Assembly (NCBI GenBank): GCA_964245885.1
Contig: CAXTOX010000091.1
Span: 1 to 16,383, forward strand
Length of the DNA stretch: 16,383 nucleotides
Direction of reading: 5' to 3'
DNA from: CAHJWO01 sp964245885
Lineage (GTDB): Bacteria > Verrucomicrobiota > Verrucomicrobiia > Chthoniobacterales > SZAS-18
Part shown: one piece after another, positions 1 through 7,500 of the stretch
Position numbering within the stretch: position 1 is the first letter of the stretch
How the letters are laid out: each line of letters opens with the position of its first letter
Notes under the pieces: model-generated
Told to the model about the DNA's origin: nothing
Database searches by the model: none
Seen by the model: the letters and a program-made list of their open reading frames with translations, nothing else
Made by a program: the position numbers and the translations under genes

Positions 1-138
1 TTCATCGTCGCCGCAACGATGCCGCAACCTTCACCAGGAAGCTAACGGAGTAGTATTAGGCTATTGTTAGTCTCCAGTCCATTGTCCCTGCGCCCGTCCG
101 TCACTCCCCGTTTGCGGCCACTCCTCTTCTTGAATGCT

Positions 139-155
139 CCAAGATAGTATCTTGG
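139..155. repeat. Perfect 8-bp inverted repeat downstream of the PBP gene
   Basis: CCAAGATA, one G, then TATCTTGG form a perfect 8+1+8 palindrome. It begins 32 bases past the PBP stop codon on the minus strand, in a stretch with no convincing gene. It could act as a transcription-end hairpin for the PBP transcript, but neither strand has a run of T after it, so it is not a textbook intrinsic terminator. A binding site for a dimeric protein is the alternative. The repeat itself is seen; its function is inferred. Confidence 0.4.
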
Positions 156-186
156 CACTCGGGAGGCCCTTCGTTGGGCACCCGCC

Positions 187-2787
187 TTAGTTGAATTCCA
201 AAGGCTGCGGCGGATCAATCTTGACGGTTGGCAGCGAGGCCGCGTCCTGCTCGTTCGGGTTGACCGCCGTGGCGCGCAACACTTTTTTCTCGGGTTCCAG
301 GCCGGCGGCAGGAGTGGCTGCACTGACTTCCGGTGACTTGTTCAACGCCGTGCTTCCGTCCGTCGACGGTTGGCGGTGGTCGGCGTTTTCCTGTACTGGG
401 CGCACGGCGTCGTAGGGATCGTGCTCCCCAGCTACGAGCACCGTGGGCGCTTTGATCTGGACCGGCTTGATGCCGTCGAAATTGGCAACGGCCTGAGCCT
501 TGGCGACCATGGGCGCTTTCGGATCGGTGGACGGCTTGCTGACGGGAACGGCATTCGGCGCACCGCGAAGACTGGCGGCAAACTCGCCGATGGAGGACCG
601 GCCGCCGCCATGCACCGGACAGAAACGTTGCGGCATCTCCTCTTTGGTGGCGTAGGTCACGAACGTCGTGCGGTGGCGTTCTCCGTCGGTGGTCTCGTAA
701 CAACGGTCGGTCGCCAGTTCTCCCGACTCCGTGCAGATCTCCACCTTCCGGAGGCCGCTCGGCACCGGGATGTCTTTGGGCGGCAGCACCTGGGCGGCGG
801 CGTTCATCACGTTCACCCACACCGGCAGCGCCACCTGGCTGCCGAACGCCCCACGGTAGATCGGGGACGGCTTGTCGAAGCCCGCCCACACCGCACAGGT
901 CACCTCGCTGTTGTACCCCGCGAACAACGCGTCCGTGAAATTGTAGGCCGTGCCCGGCTTGCCGCCAGCCACCATGGATTTAAGCCCGTAGCGGCTGTTC
1001 GCCGTCGCGGCGATGCCGCTTTTCAGAATTTGCGCTAGTTCGTTGTGAACCTGGTACGCCGGCGCGACATCCACGATGCGCGCGCGTGGCCCCGGCTTCG
1101 CCCGGAAGAGCACGTTGCCATCGGCATCCTTGATCTCGCTCAAGAGGTAAGGAGCCGCCGGTCGCCAGCCGCCGTTGGGGAAGCCAGTGTAGGCGAGCGC
1201 AAGTTCAGAGAGCGTCACCTCGCTGCTCCCCAGGAAAGTAGCCGGGAACTCGCGCAACGGTGAATTGATCCCGGCCCGCTTGGCCAGGGCCAGGACGTTG
1301 TCCAGGCCGGTTTCGTTGCCGACGCGCACGGTCGCGGCGTTTTTGCCTTCGACGAGCGCCAGGCCCGCCGGGATCGGCCCGTCGTAGCGGTTGCCGGCGC
1401 GTTCGACGCCCCATTCCCCCAAGATGCCGTTCTGCCCGCCGACCATCACCTGCCGGTTGTCGAGCACCTGATCGAGGAACAGTCGGCCGGGAAAAATCCC
1501 CTTCTGGTAGGCCGCCGCGTAGACCAACGGCGTGAAAGCCGTCCCCACCGGACGGCGCGCCCGGGGGTGCATCGCGCGGTTGAACTCGCTGTGCTTGAAA
1601 TCCCGCCCGCCGACGAGCGCGATCACGCCGCCGTCGGCGTTGTTGAGGGCGATGAGCGCGCCTTGCAGGTACTCCGGGTTGGCGACGACGCTGTGGATGC
1701 TCGGCTGCTGGGCGTCGGCGTCGGCCGCCGGGGCTTGCTGGGCGATCTTTTTTTCCTCGTCGTGAAACTGCGTCTCGTACTGCGCGTAAGTCTGGTGGTT
1801 CTGGAAAGCCGGGTTGCGTTCGACCTCGTCGAGTTGCGCACGGAGGGCGGCTTCCGCCTGCTGCTGCACGCGTGCGTCGATGGTCGTATAAATTTTGAGT
1901 CCCTCGCTGACCGCCCGGTCCAGACCGACCTGCGCGATGACCTGCTGGCGGACCGCCTCGAGCGCGTAGCTGTCGCTGCTGGCGAGCACGCGCGGCTTGA
2001 CGGAGAGTTCCTCTTCCTGCGCGGTCTGGTATTGCTCGCGGGTGATGTACTGCTCGTCGAGCATGCGCGAGAGCACGGTGTCGCGTGCGTTCTTGGCCGC
2101 CCGTTTATCGTGCCACGGGGATTTGTTGTTCGGACTGTTGATCAGCCCGGCGAGCGTGGCCGCTTCCCCGAGCGACAACTCGCTCGCGCGCTTGCCGAAG
2201 TACCCCTTCGATGCCGCCTCCACCCCGTACAAACCGCTGCCGAGATAGATGCGGTTCAAGTAATACTCCATGATCTGGTCCTTGGTCAGGGCCGTCTCGA
2301 TGCGGCGGGCGACGTAGATTTCCAGGATCTTGCGCGAGAACGTCCGTCCGCCGAGGGGGAACGTGTTGCGGGCCAATTGCTGGGTGATCGTGCTGCCGCC
2401 CTGGCGTACCCGGCTGCCGCGCAGGTTCTGGTACGCAGCGCGTAGGATGCCCCGCGGGTCGCTGCCGCTGTGAGTGTAGAACCGGTTGTCCTCCGCCGAC
2501 ACCACCGCGTGCTGGAGGTCCACCGACATCTGTGCGAGCGGCACGCGCTCGCGGCGTTCCTCGTAGATGTAGCCGAACGTCGCCCCGGTGCGGTCGAAGA
2601 TCGTGCTGGCATCCTCCATCTCGTTGAGCTGGGACAGGTCCAGCTCGGCTGCCTTAGCCGTCAGGTGCAGGTGAAAACCGTATGTTACCCCGCCCGCCAC
2701 CGCCGACACGATGAACAGCGCAATCAGCGAACCAATGAACCAGTGACGGCGATAAAAGGACGGATTGTACTTGTAAGAATTCCGCAT
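187..2787 (-). CDS. Class A penicillin-binding protein (PBP1A-like) with degenerate transpeptidase motifs
   Basis: Inner-membrane peptidoglycan synthase homologue of 866 residues. Residues 17-43 form an N-terminal membrane anchor. The GT51 glycosyltransferase domain follows (about 60-245) with intact motifs: EDNRFYTHSG with catalytic Glu99, GGSTITQQLARN (130-141), RKILE (152-156) and the YLNRIYLGSGLYGVEAAS segment (176-193). The transpeptidase-like domain (about 375-690) keeps the fold's landmark sequences but not its catalytic residues. The SxxK position reads T416-A-F-T419, SxN reads G481-K-N483, and KTG reads K610-P-G612. The C-terminal tail after about 730 has several cysteines and then a proline/alanine-rich, probably disordered stretch. 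The ATG at 2787 was preferred to a TTG 33 bases upstream, because MRNSYKY leads directly into the anchor; no clear ribosome site supports either. Polymerisation of glycan strands is the predicted activity, and cross-linking is doubtful. It is divergent from the methyltransferase at 2955, with 167 bases between them that may hold both promoters. Confidence 0.9.
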   Translation of the reverse strand: MRNSYKYNPSFYRRHWFIGSLIALFIVSAVAGGVTYGFHLHLTAKAAELDLSQLNEMEDASTIFDRTGATFGYIYEERRERVPLAQMSVDLQHAVVSAEDNRFYTHSGSDPRGILRAAYQNLRGSRVRQGGSTITQQLARNTFPLGGRTFSRKILEIYVARRIETALTKDQIMEYYLNRIYLGSGLYGVEAASKGYFGKRASELSLGEAATLAGLINSPNNKSPWHDKRAAKNARDTVLSRMLDEQYITREQYQTAQEEELSVKPRVLASSDSYALEAVRQQVIAQVGLDRAVSEGLKIYTTIDARVQQQAEAALRAQLDEVERNPAFQNHQTYAQYETQFHDEEKKIAQQAPAADADAQQPSIHSVVANPEYLQGALIALNNADGGVIALVGGRDFKHSEFNRAMHPRARRPVGTAFTPLVYAAAYQKGIFPGRLFLDQVLDNRQVMVGGQNGILGEWGVERAGNRYDGPIPAGLALVEGKNAATVRVGNETGLDNVLALAKRAGINSPLREFPATFLGSSEVTLSELALAYTGFPNGGWRPAAPYLLSEIKDADGNVLFRAKPGPRARIVDVAPAYQVHNELAQILKSGIAATANSRYGLKSMVAGGKPGTAYNFTDALFAGYNSEVTCAVWAGFDKPSPIYRGAFGSQVALPVWVNVMNAAAQVLPPKDIPVPSGLRKVEICTESGELATDRCYETTDGERHRTTFVTYATKEEMPQRFCPVHGGGRSSIGEFAASLRGAPNAVPVSKPSTDPKAPMVAKAQAVANFDGIKPVQIKAPTVLVAGEHDPYDAVRPVQENADHRQPSTDGSTALNKSPEVSAATPAAGLEPEKKVLRATAVNPNEQDAASLPTVKIDPPQPLEFN

Positions 2788-2954
2788 GACGACGCGCCGG
2801 GGGAGATGCCGCGCGGGCAAGCGCGTACCGGCAGGAAATCTCCACGAAATGCCATCCGACGCAATCCGAAAGTTTTCGCCCGCCGCGCCAGGAACGCGGT
2901 TGCCGGACGGGGAGAACGCCGTAGGTTCCGGCTGAGAGCGGCGTTTTGTGTAAC

Positions 2955-4190
2955 ATGGAGGCTTCCCCCGGCAACCGCGAACTGCTGGACTACATCCGAC
3001 AACAGATCGCGAACCACGGTCCGGTCACCTTCAAATGGTTCATGCAGCAGGCGCTCTACCACCCGAAATTCGGGTACTACGGTGCAGGCCGGGCGCGGAT
3101 CGGGAGGCGGGGGGATTTCTACACGAGCGTGAGCGTGGGCAAGCTCTTCGGTGAACTCATCGCCAAGCAGATCGAGGAAATGTGGCTGCGCATGAACTCG
3201 CCCGTCAGTTTCACGATCCTGGAGGAAGGCGCGCACGACGCCCGCCTCGCCTCGGACATCCTCTCGTGGACGAAGCAGTTCTCTCCCGAACTGCACGCCC
3301 GCCTGAGGTACTGGATCATCGAGCCGAACCCTCGCCTTCAGGCGGAGCAGCAGGCCACGCTCAGCACCTGGCCACGCAATAAAATCCGCTGGAGCCAGGG
3401 ACTCGACCAGTTCGAGCACGGAGCCCTCTGCGGCGTGCATCTTTCTAACGAACTGGTGGACGCTTTCCCGGTCCATCTCGTCACTACAGCGGGCGGCCCC
3501 TGGCGGGAGAACTTCGTGGACGTGGACAAGCAGGGCTTTCGCTTCGTCTACGGCCCGCCGTCCAACTCGCTCCTGCACGCGGCGTTGGACCGGTTGCCGG
3601 TCCCCGGCGCGGACGGGACGCCGGGCGAGTACCGCACGGAGATCAACCTCGCCGCCCCCCGCTGGATCGAAGACGTGTCCAAGGTGCTCGGCCAGGGGTA
3701 CGTTCTGACGGTGGATTACGGCTACCCGCGCGACGTGTACTACTCGCCGGAGCGCCGGACCGGCACACTCTCCACCTACCACGACCAGCAACGCGGCGAC
3801 GATCCACTGGTGAGGGTGGGCGAATGCGACCTGACGGCGCACGTGGATTTCACCACGTTGGCCGAGCGCGCCGAGGCCAGCGGCATGAAGCTGACCGGCT
3901 ACTGCGACCAGCACCACTTCCTCGTCGGACTGGGCGAAGGCGAACTGCTGGCCGTCGAGCGTTCCACCCGGGAGATGACCCCGGAGCTGCTGCACTTCGT
4001 CCGCAGCTTCAAGACCCTCATGCACCCGTCGACCATGGGGATGGCTTTCAAGTTCATCTGCTTCGAGAAGAACGTGCCCGCGCACGACCAGCCGCTGCTC
4101 GGTTTCCGCCGTTGCGCGGATGGCCGCGCCGCGCTGGGCTTGGAATCCGTCAAAACGGCGGTGTTCCATAACCCGTACGCGTCGTCTTAA
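2955..4190 (+). CDS. MidA/NDUFAF7-like SAM-dependent methyltransferase family protein, first paralogue
   Basis: A 411-residue cytoplasmic protein of the COG1565/MidA family, whose mitochondrial member NDUFAF7 methylates an arginine of a complex I subunit; the bacterial substrate is unknown. Family landmarks are present: an N-terminal GPVTFKWFMQQALYHPKFGYY block (22-42), GRRGDFYTS (50-58), SNELVDAFP (164-172), LTVDYG (251-256), GTLSTY (270-275) and CDLTAHVDF (291-299). The segment that should bind SAM, usually ExGxGxG, reads LEEGAHDARLASDIL (89-103). It keeps only one of the usual glycines, so cofactor binding is uncertain. The ATG at 2955 was chosen over a TTG nine bases upstream; no Shine-Dalgarno sequence is seen. 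The gene converges on its paralogue at 4187-5272, and the two stop codons share TTAA at 4187-4190. The family call is firm. Whether the enzyme is active is open. Confidence 0.85.
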   Translation: MEASPGNRELLDYIRQQIANHGPVTFKWFMQQALYHPKFGYYGAGRARIGRRGDFYTSVSVGKLFGELIAKQIEEMWLRMNSPVSFTILEEGAHDARLASDILSWTKQFSPELHARLRYWIIEPNPRLQAEQQATLSTWPRNKIRWSQGLDQFEHGALCGVHLSNELVDAFPVHLVTTAGGPWRENFVDVDKQGFRFVYGPPSNSLLHAALDRLPVPGADGTPGEYRTEINLAAPRWIEDVSKVLGQGYVLTVDYGYPRDVYYSPERRTGTLSTYHDQQRGDDPLVRVGECDLTAHVDFTTLAERAEASGMKLTGYCDQHHFLVGLGEGELLAVERSTREMTPELLHFVRSFKTLMHPSTMGMAFKFICFEKNVPAHDQPLLGFRRCADGRAALGLESVKTAVFHNPYASS

Positions 4191-5272
4191 CCTGTCGGCG
4201 GCGAGCAGCCGCGGGTTTGTTCGAGGACCTTGAACGCCCCGCCGGCCGCTTCGGGATCAAGCAAGTACGCCAGACGGGGATCGCGGGGGGCCGCGCGAAC
4301 CCGGCCGGGCGGCAGCCAACGGCCCAGGAACTCCGCTTGTGTGCCGTAGCCGGCCGTGACGAGCCCCCACTCTGCTCCCCAACGCCTCAAATCGGTGAAG
4401 TTCACGTCGGCGGTCAGGTCCTGCTGGCCAACCCGCGCGTAAACCTCGTGGCCGGTGAAGCGCACCTGCCGGCAGTAGGCGCGCAACGTTCCCGCCGGCC
4501 GTCGATGGTACAACACCGGCGTTTCGTCACCGTAGTCAATCGTCAGGAGCCGGCCACGGTTCCAGCCGCCAAGTTGTTCCTGCTGCCAGGCCCGGTAGGT
4601 CTCGAAAACTTCCACCCGCTGACCCGGCATGGCTCCGGTCGTCGCCACGGCGGCGGCGGCCAGTCGTGCGGCGGAGACCGGTTCCGCCGTCCGCTCCGCG
4701 GCCTCTCCGACAACGTCGTTCCAGACTACCCGGATCTCCCGCCAACCAGCGGCCGGGTCGAACGCCCACCGCGCGCACGGGAACGCATCCACCAGTTCAT
4801 TGGAGAAGATCAGCGCGGTTCCTCGCGCTGCCGCCAACGCCTCCGCCAGCGTCCCGTGCCACGACACGCCCTTTGCCCAGCGAGTCAGATTCACTCGTCG
4901 CGCCGCCCGCAAACCCGCCGAGACTTCCACGAGGTGGTAGCGAACCTTTCGCCGCGCCCACCAGCCGAGCGAACGGAGCGCGCGCGCCGCCATCTCCCCG
5001 GTCCCGCCGCCGAGTTCGATGAGGTGCCACCGTCCGTCGGCCCCCGTGCCGTCTTTCCGGTGGGCCGCTGCCCACGCCGCGACCGCGTCCGCCAGCGCCG
5101 GGTGCAAGGTCGCCGACGTGGAGAAATCCCCTTCCCGCCCCACGGTGCGCACGCGCCGGGCGTAGTACCCGTGCTCCGGGTCGTACAGCGCGAACCGCAT
5201 GAAATCCTCGAACGCCACCGACCCGCCCTCCGCGCCGATCCGTTCGCGCAAGGCCGCCTCCGCCGCGTTCAC
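4187..5272 (-). CDS. MidA/NDUFAF7-like SAM-dependent methyltransferase, second paralogue
   Basis: A 361-residue protein of the same COG1565/MidA family as its convergent neighbour. It has GGSVAFEDFMRFALYDPEHGYY (16-37), GREGDFSTS (45-53), a standard SAM loop LIELGGGTGEMAARAL (84-99), SNELVDAFP (157-165), LLTIDYG (242-248), GTLRAY (261-266) and QDLTADVNFTDL (284-295). This copy therefore looks catalytically competent. The start was placed at a GTG at 5272, whose GTGA overlaps the stop codon of the upstream secreted-protein gene. An open frame continues upstream to 5668, but that part lies inside the upstream gene and resembles no protein. The 4-base overlap suggests translational coupling. The target is unknown; in mitochondria the homologue acts on respiratory complex I. 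Confidence 0.82.
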   Translation of the reverse strand: MNAAEAALRERIGAEGGSVAFEDFMRFALYDPEHGYYARRVRTVGREGDFSTSATLHPALADAVAAWAAAHRKDGTGADGRWHLIELGGGTGEMAARALRSLGWWARRKVRYHLVEVSAGLRAARRVNLTRWAKGVSWHGTLAEALAAARGTALIFSNELVDAFPCARWAFDPAAGWREIRVVWNDVVGEAAERTAEPVSAARLAAAAVATTGAMPGQRVEVFETYRAWQQEQLGGWNRGRLLTIDYGDETPVLYHRRPAGTLRAYCRQVRFTGHEVYARVGQQDLTADVNFTDLRRWGAEWGLVTAGYGTQAEFLGRWLPPGRVRAAPRDPRLAYLLDPEAAGGAFKVLEQTRGCSPPTG

Positions 5273-6066
5273 ATCCCGCAGTTGCGCGCCGCCTCGGCGA
5301 GGCTGGAGTCCACCGCCGTTAGGCTGGCGAGGTACGGGTCCACCTTCGGCGTCAACGCCGGGGCGCGCACCAACGCGCGCGGGCTCGTCAGCCGCGAAAA
5401 GATCGCCGCGCTGATCTTCGACTTGGCCACGTACTTGTCGCCGTAGCCCATCCCGACGTTGCTCGACCAGAAATGGACGCTCGGCACCCCGTTGACGGTT
5501 TCCTCGCCCAGGAACACCACCGAATGCCCGTGCTCGCGTTTGCCGACGTGGTCGTTCCAGAAAATCTTCATGAAATCCCCCGGCTGCGCCTGGGCGAAGT
5601 CCGTGAAGTTCGTCCCGAGCTTCAGTTCGTAAAATAGCCGCGCGGTGCCCGGCCCGTTGGCGTTCCACCGGCCCCAGATGCCCTCCCCGTCCCGCTGCCC
5701 GCTGATGAGCAGCGCGGCGAACATCTTGTCATCCGCCGGCACGTCCCCGCGCGTTACGAGCGCGTTGACCGTCTTCAGGAACAACAGGTACGTCGCCCCC
5801 GAGCAGTAGCTCGGCTGCGCGCGGGCGGCCTCGATCTCCATGCCGTAAGGCCCGCCGAGACCCACCGCGCTGCCGAGCTTCACCGACGCCTGGTGGTTCG
5901 CCGAATACCCGCCCAACTGCGGCATCGCGCGGATCTGCTGGAGAATCAGCGCGTTGTAAGGGGCCGCGCCCGCGTCCGTCGCCGCAACCGACTGCGCCCG
6001 GGCGTCCGCCGCGCCGGTTGCGAGCAAGGCCAGCAGCAGGAGCAGGGAAAGGAAAACGCGTTTCAT
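5269..6066 (-). CDS. Secreted protein, possible papain-like Cys/His fold (NlpC/P60- or CHAP-like)
   Basis: A 265-residue protein with a clear signal peptide: MKR, a long leucine stretch, and ADARAQS with likely cleavage near residue 25. I do not recognise the family with certainty. The order SYCSGATYLLF (Cys88), then QPGDFMKIFW (161-170), then HGHSVVFLG (His179/His181), then HFWSSN (198-203) resembles cell-wall amidases and papain-like peptidases, where a Cys at a helix start is followed by a GD turn, a His strand and a polar residue. That reading is inference from layout. The ATG at 6066 fits the signal peptide; GGGGCCGG just upstream is not a clear ribosome site. Its stop overlaps the GTG start of the methyltransferase at 5272. 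The Uma2 gene lies 51 bases upstream on the same strand, so all three could be co-transcribed. Confidence 0.65.
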   Translation of the reverse strand: MKRVFLSLLLLLALLATGAADARAQSVAATDAGAAPYNALILQQIRAMPQLGGYSANHQASVKLGSAVGLGGPYGMEIEAARAQPSYCSGATYLLFLKTVNALVTRGDVPADDKMFAALLISGQRDGEGIWGRWNANGPGTARLFYELKLGTNFTDFAQAQPGDFMKIFWNDHVGKREHGHSVVFLGEETVNGVPSVHFWSSNVGMGYGDKYVAKSKISAAIFSRLTSPRALVRAPALTPKVDPYLASLTAVDSSLAEAARNCGM

Positions 6067-6117
6067 CCGGCCCCGAGCATCGGCGCAACCCTCCTCACCC
6101 GCAAGCGTGCCGCCCGC

Positions 6118-6678
6118 CTACGCGAAAAGCGTCTCCACCGCGCACGCCCCGCCGATCACCTCCACGCCCTCGGTGATCTCGCCGCGCGCATACGTCCGCC
6201 GTTCCTGGTAAACGCCGTCCACCGGCCGCCGGTGGACTTCCACCTGCGCCGTTTCGCCAAGCACGATCCAATATTCCGCCACGCCCGCCTCGGCGTAGAG
6301 CGAGGCGTTCTCGCGGTCCAGCGCGACGCTGCTGACGGCCACCTCCACCACGAGTTCCGCCGTCGCCGGATGCCGGCTGACGAAATCATCTAATGCCCCT
6401 CGCATCACAGAAACATCCGGCTCCGGCATCGAGTCCGCCAGACGCAGAGGCTCCTCTTTTCTAGCAACGAACTCCCGCCGCAACGCCCCGAGAAAAAACA
6501 GGTAGAGCTTCGTGGCAAGGGTGGAGTGAAACGGGGACTTGGACATCTTGTCGATGATGAACCCGCGAATCAACTCGTGATGTTTGAACGCAGGGTCATC
6601 TCCGAGCTTCTCGTATTCAGTGACCGGCCAGCGAAAGACACGCGCCCGGATTTCCGCCAAATCGAGGATGGCTCCCAT
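6118..6678 (-). CDS. Uma2 family (DUF820) endonuclease-like protein
   Basis: A 186-residue protein of the Uma2/DUF820 family, which has a PD-(D/E)XK restriction-nuclease-like fold; members are numerous in some phyla and their function is largely unknown. Visible landmarks are HHELIRGFIIDKM (33-45, Glu35), MPEPDVSVM (84-92, Asp88), ELVVEVAVSS (108-117, Glu112), then DRENASLYAEAGVAEYWIV (121-139). Family members usually have a Lys shortly before the conserved Tyr (DRxKA..Y). Here the matching position appears to be Asn124, so catalysis may be lost. The length is normal for the family. The ATG at 6678 has no evident ribosome site. No partner gene is obvious nearby. Confidence 0.8.
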   Translation of the reverse strand: MGAILDLAEIRARVFRWPVTEYEKLGDDPAFKHHELIRGFIIDKMSKSPFHSTLATKLYLFFLGALRREFVARKEEPLRLADSMPEPDVSVMRGALDDFVSRHPATAELVVEVAVSSVALDRENASLYAEAGVAEYWIVLGETAQVEVHRRPVDGVYQERRTYARGEITEGVEVIGGACAVETLFA

Positions 6679-6737
6679 GCTTCAGAGATTACACCGCCGA
6701 CCCGCCCGCAGGAAGCTCATCTTTGCGTCTTCTGCCT

Positions 6738-6904
6738 TCATCCCCTGACGGTGATGCTCACCGGCTGGCACATCTGCCCGAAGGCGCGTTCTGGTAAACG
6801 TATTGCACCACGAAACTCCAGATCTCCGCCGTGCCCGCCGCCGGCAGCGGCTCGGCCACCTCGAAGTGCCGCCCCAGCGACATGCCGAAGTCCTTCGGGA
6901 GGCA
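6738..6904 (-). pseudogene. Possible C-terminal remnant of a broken gene
   Basis: The 329 bases from 6679 to 7007 contain no intact gene. On the minus strand a stretch reads like real protein: after a stop at 6905-6907 comes KDFGMSLGRHFEVAEPLP and then EIWSFVVQYVYQNAP. Shifting frame by one base near 6795 gives GQMCQPVSITVRG and a TGA at 6738. A natural-looking C-terminus split over two frames and preceded by a stop suggests a decayed gene end. The family is not recognised. The call rests only on sequence texture and is weak. Confidence 0.3.
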
Positions 6905-6950
6905 TTATCGGCAAGGCTGGCTGGTTGGCAAGCGGACGCACGGGGCGGTT

Positions 6951-7002
6951 CACTGTTCGCCGGGCGGGATGCGCTCGGGATTTGTCAGACGGCGCTCGCC
7001 CG
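6951..7002 (+). repeat. Dispersed direct repeat, copy 1 (downstream flank of hicBA)
   Basis: The core CGCCGGGCGGGATGCGCTCG and the following ATTTGTCAGAC, ending CTCGCCCG, recur at 7605-7672 in the same orientation. Over the 45-base core, 40 positions agree once a 16-base duplication in copy 2 is removed. The ends CGGGCG and CGCCCG are complementary, so the unit can form an imperfect hairpin. This copy ends five bases from the hicA stop codon. The two copies together bracket the hicBA genes. Confidence 0.7.
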
Positions 7003-7007
7003 GATGA

Positions 7008-7244
7008 TCAGCGGCCGAGAATGTCTTCCCGGTCCACGCCTTGCGCGGACGCCACGGCCCGGAGGATGGCGTTGAGCGTGCCGACCCGTAGCGGCGAGTG
7101 ATCAGGCACAGACAAACGGTGCGAACGCGGCGCGGCCGTTTCCAGGATGATGTGACTGCCCACCTGATTGACGCGCCGGTAGCCGTACTTGCGGCTGAGC
7201 ACCTTGACCAACTCCGCGCCGGTGAGATCGCGGGGCAGCTTCAT
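7008..7244 (-). CDS. hicA: HicA family toxin (mRNA interferase)
   Basis: A 78-residue protein of the HicA/YcfA family: small double-stranded-RNA-binding-fold toxins that cleave mRNA and are neutralised by HicB. The N-terminal LTGAELVKVLSRKYGYRRV (7-25) is followed by QVGSHIIL (27-34) with the conserved catalytic His31, and by SVPDHSPLRVGTLNAILR (45-62), the second conserved segment of the family. It is of normal length and looks intact. The ATG overlaps the stop codon of the antitoxin gene by four bases (ATGA), so translation of toxin probably depends on translation of antitoxin. It is the second gene of the pair, the common order being variable in this family. Confidence 0.85.
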   Translation of the reverse strand: MKLPRDLTGAELVKVLSRKYGYRRVNQVGSHIILETAAPRSHRLSVPDHSPLRVGTLNAILRAVASAQGVDREDILGR

Positions 7245-7447
7245 GCCACGGCCAGCAGTTCATCGCGGACGAGGTGGAGGCGGATGGCGTTCGGGCCTGG
7301 TTGGTCGAAGAAGAACGCCGTCACGGCTTCGCGCACGTTGGCGCGCAACTCCTCCCAGGTGTCGGCCTGGGTGAAAATGTCGTGCGAGAGGCATTCGGCC
7401 ACGAAGCCGCCGTCCGCTTCCTGCGTCACGCTGAAAACAAGCTCCAT
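7241..7447 (-). CDS. hicB: HicB family antitoxin, short form
   Basis: A 68-residue protein matching the HicB N-terminal domain, a partially degraded RNase H-like fold: MELVFSVTQEADGGFVAECL (1-20) then FTQADTWEELRANVREAV (25-42). It lacks the C-terminal DNA-binding domain found in longer HicB proteins, so autoregulation would have to work differently or be absent. The ATG at 7447 was preferred to another at 7486, because the family begins at this point and the extra 13 residues (MSCLANAAG...) look like non-coding sequence. It overlaps hicA by ATGA. A possible promoter lies so close that the transcript may be leaderless. Confidence 0.8.
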   Translation of the reverse strand: MELVFSVTQEADGGFVAECLSHDIFTQADTWEELRANVREAVTAFFFDQPGPNAIRLHLVRDELLAVA

Positions 7448-7453
7448 GCAAGG

Positions 7454-7481
7454 AGTATGACCAGCAGCGTTGGCAAGGCAA
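7454..7481 (-). promoter_or_regulatory. Candidate promoter for hicBA
   Basis: Reading the minus strand, TTGCCT (7481-7476), a 16-base spacer and CATACT (7459-7454) match the sigma-70 -35 and -10 hexamers at 4 of 6 positions each. The -10 element ends six bases before the hicB ATG, so a start of transcription at the normal distance would fall at or next to the A of the ATG. This would give a leaderless mRNA, in keeping with the lack of a ribosome site. Weak matches like these occur by chance. Confidence 0.25.
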
Positions 7482-7500
7482 CTCATCGGACCGGAAATTA

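Noticed and set aside
1..45. Possible C-terminal tail of a plus-strand gene ending at TAA 43-45 (FIVAATMPQPSPGS)
   Set aside because: Only 14 codons are visible and other frames are open too, so there is no way to support it from this window.
2885..2940. Promoter-like TTGCCG, 16 bases, TAGGTT before the first methyltransferase
   Set aside because: Only 4 of 6 and 3 of 6 matches; not distinguishable from background.
4217..5446. Long plus-strand open frame opposite the second methyltransferase
   Set aside because: The Arg/Pro/Gly-rich translation matches no family and is the antisense shadow of a well-supported gene in GC-rich DNA.
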